Shown: positions 53,228 through 57,830 of the stretch, one piece after another
Layout of the letters: the number at the start of each line of letters is the position of its first letter
How positions within the stretch are numbered: the stretch's first letter is position 1
NCBI GenBank assembly: GCA_026125215.1
Contig: JAHCLN010000004.1
Span: forward strand, 1-57,830
From: Opitutaceae bacterium
Lineage (GTDB): Bacteria > Verrucomicrobiota > Verrucomicrobiia > Opitutales > Opitutaceae
Length of the DNA stretch: 57,830 bases
Direction of reading: 5' to 3'
Translations under genes and position numbers: made by a program
The notes under the pieces: generated by a model
What the model saw: the letters and a program-made list of their open reading frames with translations, nothing else
Told to the model about the DNA's origin: nothing
The model's database searches: none

Positions 53228-53785
53228 TCAGGCGCGGCCGAGATAGGTGCCGTCGATCGTACTCACCTTGATGATCTCGCCTTCCTTGATGAAGAGCGGG
53301 ACCTGCACGACCAGGCCGGTTTCCAGCTTGGCGGGTTTTTGGACGTTGCTGGCCGTGTCGCCTTTCACGCCTTCGGCCGACTCGATCACCTTCAGCGAGA
53401 CCGTCGAGGGCAGGTCCACGGAAAGCGGGCGCTCGTCCACGAAGAGCACGTCCACTTTCCCGCCCGGGGTCAGGTAGTTCTTCACGTCGCCCAAGGTCTG
53501 CTCGGAGAGTTCGATCTGCTCGAAGGTCTCCGGGTCCATGAACGCGTAGGTCTCGCGGTCGGCATAGCTGAACTCCAGCGTCTTGCGCTCGGTCGGCAGC
53601 ACCTCGATCGAGTCGGTCGAGGCGAAACGCTGGTCGAGCGCCTTGCCGTAGCGGAGGTTGCGCATCTTGATCTGCACGAATGCCCGGAGGTTGCCGGGCG
53701 TGCGGTGCTGGGTTTCCATGACGAGGTGCGGCTCACCGTTGAACTTGATGACCTGACCTCTGCGGATGTCGTTGGCTGCGGGCAT
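53228..53785 (-). CDS. efp: Elongation factor P with an Asn at the tip position
   Basis: 185 residues with all three EF-P beta domains: the KOW-like first domain (GQVIKFNGEPHLVMETQH), the second (FMDPETFEQIELSE) and the third (VPLFIKEGEIIKVSTIDGTY). EF-P enters the ribosome E site to help proline peptide bond formation. The tip loop is RTPGNLRAF, so Asn32 aligns with the Lys34 of E. coli (in KPGKGQAF), the residue that is beta-lysylated there. It is divergent from lpxC/fabZ, 128 bases away, and ends in a clear terminator. Confidence 0.95.
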   Translation of the reverse strand: MPAANDIRRGQVIKFNGEPHLVMETQHRTPGNLRAFVQIKMRNLRYGKALDQRFASTDSIEVLPTERKTLEFSYADRETYAFMDPETFEQIELSEQTLGDVKNYLTPGGKVDVLFVDERPLSVDLPSTVSLKVIESAEGVKGDTASNVQKPAKLETGLVVQVPLFIKEGEIIKVSTIDGTYLGRA

Positions 53786-53913
53786 GATGATGGATGGCGG
53801 TTTTGTGTGTTAAAAGGGTGATGGAGTAAGGGTCCCGCTCCGCCCCTGTCAAGGCCCGCGCCATCTCGGGGCTTGCGCTGGACCCCGCGCGTTACCGAAA
53901 CTCTCCCAACCCT

Positions 53914-55248
53914 ATGAAACAACGCACTCTGGCCCGCGCCGTCTCCCTCACCGGGAGCGCGCTGCACACCGGCGAAGCGGTCACCCTGACCCTGAAGCCC
54001 GCCCCGGCGGACCACGGCATCGTCTTCAAGCGCATCGATCTCAACGGCGCCCCGGAACTGCGCCCGCGGGTGGACCAGGTCACCGACCTCGTCCGCGCCA
54101 CCACCATCCAGAGCGGCCATGCCAAGATCCACACGGTCGAGCACGTCCTCAGCGCGCTCCATGGCTGCGGGGTGGACAACGTGCTCATCGAGATGAACGC
54201 CTCCGAGCCCCCGATCATGGACGGCTCGGCCCGGCCCTTCGTGAACATGATCCTTGAGGGCGAGCCGGTGGAACAGGACAAGGAGCGCGAGTATTTCACC
54301 CTCGAGGCGCCGGTATCGGTCACGCGCGGCGATTCCTCGATCATCGCGCTGCCCTGCGACGAGTTCAAAATCTCCTGCACCTCGGCCGACAACCGTGGCA
54401 TCCACACCCAGCACCTCTCGCTGACGATCGATCCCGAGGTTTACATGACCCAGATCGCCGCTGCCCGCACCTTCACGATTTACGAGGACATCGAGGAGCT
54501 GCTGAAGCTCGGCAAGATCAAGGGCGGCTCGCTCGACTGCGCGGTCGTCATCAAGGGCGACAAGATCATCTCCAAGGAGCCCCTGCGCTTCAAGGACGAG
54601 TTCGTGCGGCACAAGATGCTCGACATCATCGGCGACGTGCTGCTGCTCGGCCTGCCGCTAAGGGCGCACATCATCGCCACCCGGCCGGGCCACGCCATCA
54701 ACGCCGAGCTCACGAAAATCCTTTTCGACCGGCTGCAGGAGCGGAAGAAGGGGCCGAAAAAGAAGGCCACCCCCGCCGCCAAGACCCCGCAGCCCGGCGA
54801 AACCTCCCTCGACATCAAGCGCGTGCTCGAGATGCTGCCGCACCGCTATCCGTTCCTGATGATCGACCGCGTGCTCGAGTTCATCGGCGACACCGAGCTG
54901 GTCGCGATCAAGAACGTCACCATCAACGAGCCGTATTTCCAGGGCCACTATCCGGGCGAACCCGTGATGCCCGGCGTGCTCCAGATCGAGGCCATGGCCC
55001 AGGCCTCCGGCATCCTGCTGCTCCGCAACGCCGTCACCGAGGGCAAGACCGCCCTCTTCATGAGCGCCGACAAGGTGAAGTTCCGCCGCGCCGTGCGTCC
55101 TGGCGACCAGCTCGTGATCAACGCCAAGCTCACCAAAAGCCGCGGCAACAAGATCGGCGTGGCCGAGGCCACCTGCACGGTTGGCGGCAACGTGGTGTCC
55201 TCCGCCGAGCTGATGTTCGGCTTCGTGGACATCGACGCGGCGTCCTGA
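53914..55248 (+). CDS. lpxC/fabZ: Fused UDP-3-O-acyl-GlcNAc deacetylase / 3-hydroxyacyl-ACP dehydratase (LpxC-FabZ)
   Basis: 444 residues. The first 280 are LpxC, the committed step of lipid A synthesis: [17 protein letters not shown] with catalytic Glu76 and zinc ligand His77, then [17 protein letters not shown] with the other ligands. After a Lys/Pro/Ala linker (about 282-298) comes FabZ, the fatty acid dehydratase: [15 protein letters not shown] and [20 protein letters not shown] with the catalytic His and Glu. The fusion is known from Bacteroidetes and Verrucomicrobia. Cytosolic. lpxA follows after 2 bases. Confidence 0.96.
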   Translation: MKQRTLARAVSLTGSALHTGEAVTLTLKPAPADHGIVFKRIDLNGAPELRPRVDQVTDLVRATTIQSGHAKIHTVEHVLSALHGCGVDNVLIEMNASEPPIMDGSARPFVNMILEGEPVEQDKEREYFTLEAPVSVTRGDSSIIALPCDEFKISCTSADNRGIHTQHLSLTIDPEVYMTQIAAARTFTIYEDIEELLKLGKIKGGSLDCAVVIKGDKIISKEPLRFKDEFVRHKMLDIIGDVLLLGLPLRAHIIATRPGHAINAELTKILFDRLQERKKGPKKKATPAAKTPQPGETSLDIKRVLEMLPHRYPFLMIDRVLEFIGDTELVAIKNVTINEPYFQGHYPGEPVMPGVLQIEAMAQASGILLLRNAVTEGKTALFMSADKVKFRRAVRPGDQLVINAKLTKSRGNKIGVAEATCTVGGNVVSSAELMFGFVDIDAAS

Positions 55249-55250
55249 TC

Positions 55251-56039
55251 ATGGCGGCCCGCATCCATCCTTCCGCCGTTGTGGAACCGGGCGCCCGGCT
55301 CGGCGACGACGTCGAGATCGGCCCCTTTGCCTATGTCGGCGCGGAGGTCACGCTCGGGGCGGGCACGCGGCTGCACCACCACGCCTCGGTCGAGGGCTTC
55401 ACCGTGCTCGGGGAGGGGTGCGAGATTTTCCCCTACGCCTGTATCGGTGGCAAGACCCAGGACCTGAAGTTCAAGGGCGGCCGGCCGGGCCTGCGCGCCG
55501 GCGACCGCAATGTGTTTCGCGAATACGTCACCGTGCATGCCGCCACCTTCGACGGCGACTTTACCGTGCTGGGCTCGCACAACACCGTGCTCGCCTACAG
55601 CCACATCGCGCACGACTGCGTGCTCGGCAGCCACATCGTGATGAGCAACGCCGTCTCGATGGCCGGCCACGTCACGGTCGAGGACCACGTCGTGATCGGC
55701 GGCGCCGCAGGCATCCACCAGTTCTGCCGCATCGGCGCGCACGCGATGCTCTCGGCCATGGCCAAGCTCGTGCAGGACCTGCCGCCGTATTTCATCGCCG
55801 ACGGCACGCCGGCGGAGGTGCGCGCTTTCAACAAGGTCGGCCTCGAGCGCAGCGGCCACACCGCGGAACAGCTGGAACGGGTGAAGCAAATTTTCCGCAT
55901 CCTCTACCGCGACGGCCTCAACCGCACCCAGGCGCTGGAAAAACTCTCCGCGCATCCTGCCGCCGATACGCCCGAGTTCCGGCGGGTCATCGGCTTTGCC
56001 CGGGCCAGCGAGCGGGGCCTCGCGCCGGGCGCCGCCTGA
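55251..56039 (+). CDS. lpxA: UDP-N-acetylglucosamine acyltransferase LpxA
   Basis: 262 residues. The first enzyme of lipid A synthesis, adding a 3-hydroxyacyl chain from ACP to UDP-GlcNAc. A left-handed beta helix of hexapeptide repeats (IHPSAVVEPGARLGDDVEIG) contains the conserved VMSNAVSMAGHVTVEDHVVI with the catalytic His, and GGKTQDLKFKGG. A helical C-terminal part starts near residue 200. Two bases separate it from lpxC/fabZ, and its stop overlaps the next start (TGATG). Confidence 0.96.
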   Translation: MAARIHPSAVVEPGARLGDDVEIGPFAYVGAEVTLGAGTRLHHHASVEGFTVLGEGCEIFPYACIGGKTQDLKFKGGRPGLRAGDRNVFREYVTVHAATFDGDFTVLGSHNTVLAYSHIAHDCVLGSHIVMSNAVSMAGHVTVEDHVVIGGAAGIHQFCRIGAHAMLSAMAKLVQDLPPYFIADGTPAEVRAFNKVGLERSGHTAEQLERVKQIFRILYRDGLNRTQALEKLSAHPAADTPEFRRVIGFARASERGLAPGAA

Positions 56040-57307
56040 TGGAATCGGACGCCTTCCTGCTTTCCGCCACCGGCAGCGGCCGGGCGACGGCCTACCTGGA
56101 GTCGGGCAAGATCATCACCTTTCGCGGCCGCACGCACGTCACCTGGCTCGACACGCCGCCGGAGGGCTTCCGGATAAAAATCCGCACGCTGGACCATGCC
56201 ACGGGCCGCTGGGGACCGGCGGTCACGGTCGGTGAGGCGGTGGACAACCACGGCGGCCCCGCGCTCACCGTGGATGCCGACGGGTTCCTGCACATCGTCT
56301 ATTACTCGCACCACCACCCCTTCCGTTATCACCGCTCGGTGCGGCCCAACGATGCAACCGAATGGGGGACGATGGAGCAGTTCGGCCAAGACCTGACCTA
56401 TCCGACCCTGCTCTGCGCACCGGACGGCGCGCTGGTGCTGTCCGCGCGCCGCAGTTTTGAAAACCGGCCGTGGGAACTGGAACTGTGGACCAAGGCACCC
56501 GGCCGGGCCTGGACCCGCCGCGGGGCGGTCCTGTGTTCGCGGCAGCTGAATTACAGCCAGTTTGCGGCTTCGATGGTTTGGGCGTCCGATCACCGCCGGT
56601 TGTTTCTCTCCTTCCGCATCTATGAGATGCCGGACTACGAAAAGAAGGATGCGGTCACGGCCGTGGGCTGCATCACGAGCCCCGACGGCGGCGAAAGCTG
56701 GACGCGGCTCGACGGCACCCCGCTGGCCTTGCCGGCTTCCGCCGACGAGGTGGATCCGTTGGTCGTCTGCGATTCCCGCGCAGGCCGCATTGCCGACAGC
56801 GGCTCGATGGCGCTGAGCCCCGATGGCCGGCCGCACTTCGCCTACAGCATCAAGACGCCGCAGGGTGCGGAAACCTTTCTCGCGGCCGGCCGCGCCGACG
56901 GCGGCTGGCGGCAGGTGCGCCTCAATGATTTTCTGCCGGCCGCCTTCCGCGGTTGGGCGATGGTGCACCAGGGCGGAGTGGTCTTCATGCCCGACGGGCG
57001 CTTGATCGTCGTCGGCACCGTGCAAAACTTGCGGCCCGGCGAGGAGGCCTGGGGCCATCCCGGCACGGAGATCATGCAGTTCACCTCGCGCGACGGCGGC
57101 GTTACCTTCAGCGCAACCTTGCTCAGCGAGCCGGACCCCCGGGTGCCGCACTGGCTGCCCAACGTGGAAAAGCCGTCCGGCTGCAACCTCCTGCCCGCCC
57201 GTCCGGGTGTGGTTTTCACCGCGGGCGGCGCGGGCGCGGGCCTGGGCGACGTGCTGAACAACGGCGTTTGGTGGCGCCCGTTGGATCCGGGCGCGACGGT
57301 TACGTGA
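56039..57307 (+). CDS. BNR-repeat (sialidase-like propeller) protein
   Basis: 422 residues, no signal peptide. Repeated strand/turn motifs such as SPDGGESWTRLDG, TSRDGGVTFSATLL and VDADGFLHIVYYSHHHPFRY are of the BNR_4/Asp-box type and predict a six-bladed propeller. Its ATG overlaps the lpxA stop by one base, so it is translated with the lipid A genes. Catalytic residues of true sialidases are not evident. Related proteins in verrucomicrobia sit with glycan enzymes; here a link to lipopolysaccharide sugars is only suggested by position. Confidence 0.78.
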   Translation: MESDAFLLSATGSGRATAYLESGKIITFRGRTHVTWLDTPPEGFRIKIRTLDHATGRWGPAVTVGEAVDNHGGPALTVDADGFLHIVYYSHHHPFRYHRSVRPNDATEWGTMEQFGQDLTYPTLLCAPDGALVLSARRSFENRPWELELWTKAPGRAWTRRGAVLCSRQLNYSQFAASMVWASDHRRLFLSFRIYEMPDYEKKDAVTAVGCITSPDGGESWTRLDGTPLALPASADEVDPLVVCDSRAGRIADSGSMALSPDGRPHFAYSIKTPQGAETFLAAGRADGGWRQVRLNDFLPAAFRGWAMVHQGGVVFMPDGRLIVVGTVQNLRPGEEAWGHPGTEIMQFTSRDGGVTFSATLLSEPDPRVPHWLPNVEKPSGCNLLPARPGVVFTAGGAGAGLGDVLNNGVWWRPLDPGATVT

Positions 57308-57397
57308 ATGTGACAATTGCGCCGGCCCGGCCGCAGGCCGCTTGACCCCGGGGGCGCTTGTGGCCCATTGGAGGGACCGTCCCGCGGGACGCGCCCC

Positions 57398-57830
57398 ATG
57401 CCCACCAAATCTTCCGCCAACCCCGACAACACGCCCCCGGCCCCGGGCGGCGAATCTCCCCGCACCGCCGCGCAGGAGGCCCAGTTCATGCGCCGCGTGC
57501 ACCGCGAGCTCATCGACGACTACGACGAGGAGCTCGAAATGGAGCGCGAGGACTGGGAGCGCGACGTGCCCGGCTTCGACGGGCGCACGCTCGACCAAAA
57601 TGCCGACAAGGCCGACCGCGCCCGCTATTTCAAGGAGCTTTTCCGCCTGCAGGGCGAACTGGTGAAGATGCACGACTGGATCGTCGCCACGGGTCACCGG
57701 CTGGTGATCGTCTTCGAGGGCCGCGACGCCGCGGGCAAGGGCGGCGTGATCAAGCGCATCACCCAGCGGCTCAACCCGCGCGTGGCCCGCGCCGCCGCGC
57801 TGCCCGCGCCGACCGACCGCGAGACGACCC
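57398..57830 (+). CDS. ppk2: Polyphosphate kinase 2 family protein, N-terminal part
   Basis: The frame opens at ATG 57398 and runs off the right edge; 144 residues are visible. After a Pro/Ser-rich N-terminus and an acidic helix (DDYDEELEMEREDWERD) comes the PPK2 core: YFKELFRLQGELVKMHDWIV and the Walker A segment VIVFEGRDAAGKGGVIKRIT, followed by RVARAAALPAPTDRE. These enzymes exchange phosphate between polyphosphate and nucleotides. The Asp-rich N-terminal motif points to the class that usually makes ATP or GTP, but the rest is missing. Confidence 0.93.
   Translation, partial: MPTKSSANPDNTPPAPGGESPRTAAQEAQFMRRVHRELIDDYDEELEMEREDWERDVPGFDGRTLDQNADKADRARYFKELFRLQGELVKMHDWIVATGHRLVIVFEGRDAAGKGGVIKRITQRLNPRVARAAALPAPTDRETT

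Noticed and set aside
1-57830. CRISPR arrays, integrase genes, replication origins or known riboswitches
   Set aside because: No regularly spaced repeats, integrase motifs, DnaA-box clusters or recognisable riboswitch cores were seen.

Overview
The window is about 58 kb of GC-rich chromosome from a Gram-negative bacterium, most probably a verrucomicrobium of the Opitutaceae type (inference). The pointers are a fused LpxC/FabZ protein, a TonB-dependent receptor whose N-terminal part carries the LSPFEV motif typical of Opitutaceae receptors, lipid A genes, and verrucomicrobial-style carbohydrate proteins. Synteny is loose: mostly single genes or two- to four-gene operons on both strands. High GC creates very long antisense open frames, which I have ignored.

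Layout. 1-4.9 kb: the start of a polyprenyl diphosphate synthase gene (cut by the window edge), a small membrane-anchored protein, the lipid II flippase murJ, an SBF-like transporter and a Kelch protein. 5-10 kb: two ABC sugar permeases without partner genes, a nitroreductase, rluE, a zinc-type oxidoreductase, a YdcF/ElyC-like protein and tRNA-His. 10.3-19.3 kb: a VWA protein with a histidine kinase and OmpR-type regulator, an endonuclease/phosphatase-family enzyme, trpA overlapping a REC-GGDEF diguanylate cyclase, a lipid kinase and miaA. 19.3-23.9 kb: an accessory island with an IS110 transposase, fragments of an RHS gene ending in a NucA/NucB-like DNase tip, a likely immunity gene, a truncated DUF2441-like gene, and several copies of a GGGGTCAGGCCGT-tagged repeat. 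23.9-35.6 kb: a TolC-type protein, a SurA/PpiD-like chaperone, a YihY protein, a GYF_2 protein, argS, a pyrimidine nucleoside phosphorylase, a YdjM-like protein and a PHP phosphoesterase.

35.7-46 kb is a minus-strand carbohydrate module: an ECF sigma factor, a FecR regulator, an STN-type TonB receptor, and two paralogous heparinase II/III-like proteins enclosing a PhyH dioxygenase. The sigma/FecR/receptor trio should sense and import a ligand, and the lyase-like pair may process it (inference). 46-53 kb: rlmI, a brnT-brnA toxin-antitoxin pair with a degraded second copy of the rlmI tail behind it, a five-bladed-propeller glycosidase-like protein, a double-PDZ protein, a CDGSH protein, yebC and a beta carbonic anhydrase. 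53-57.8 kb: efp, divergent from lpxC/fabZ-lpxA, which is overlapped by a BNR-repeat protein, then the start of a PPK2 gene.

The most interesting signals are non-coding or mosaic: the repeat-delimited RHS/NucB island; palindromic repeats found in three convergent intergenic gaps, one family in two inverted copies; the duplicated rlmI tail around brnTA; a perfect inverted repeat in front of brnT; a 13-base motif shared by the sigma-factor and receptor upstream regions; and an EF-P with Asn where the modified Lys should be.
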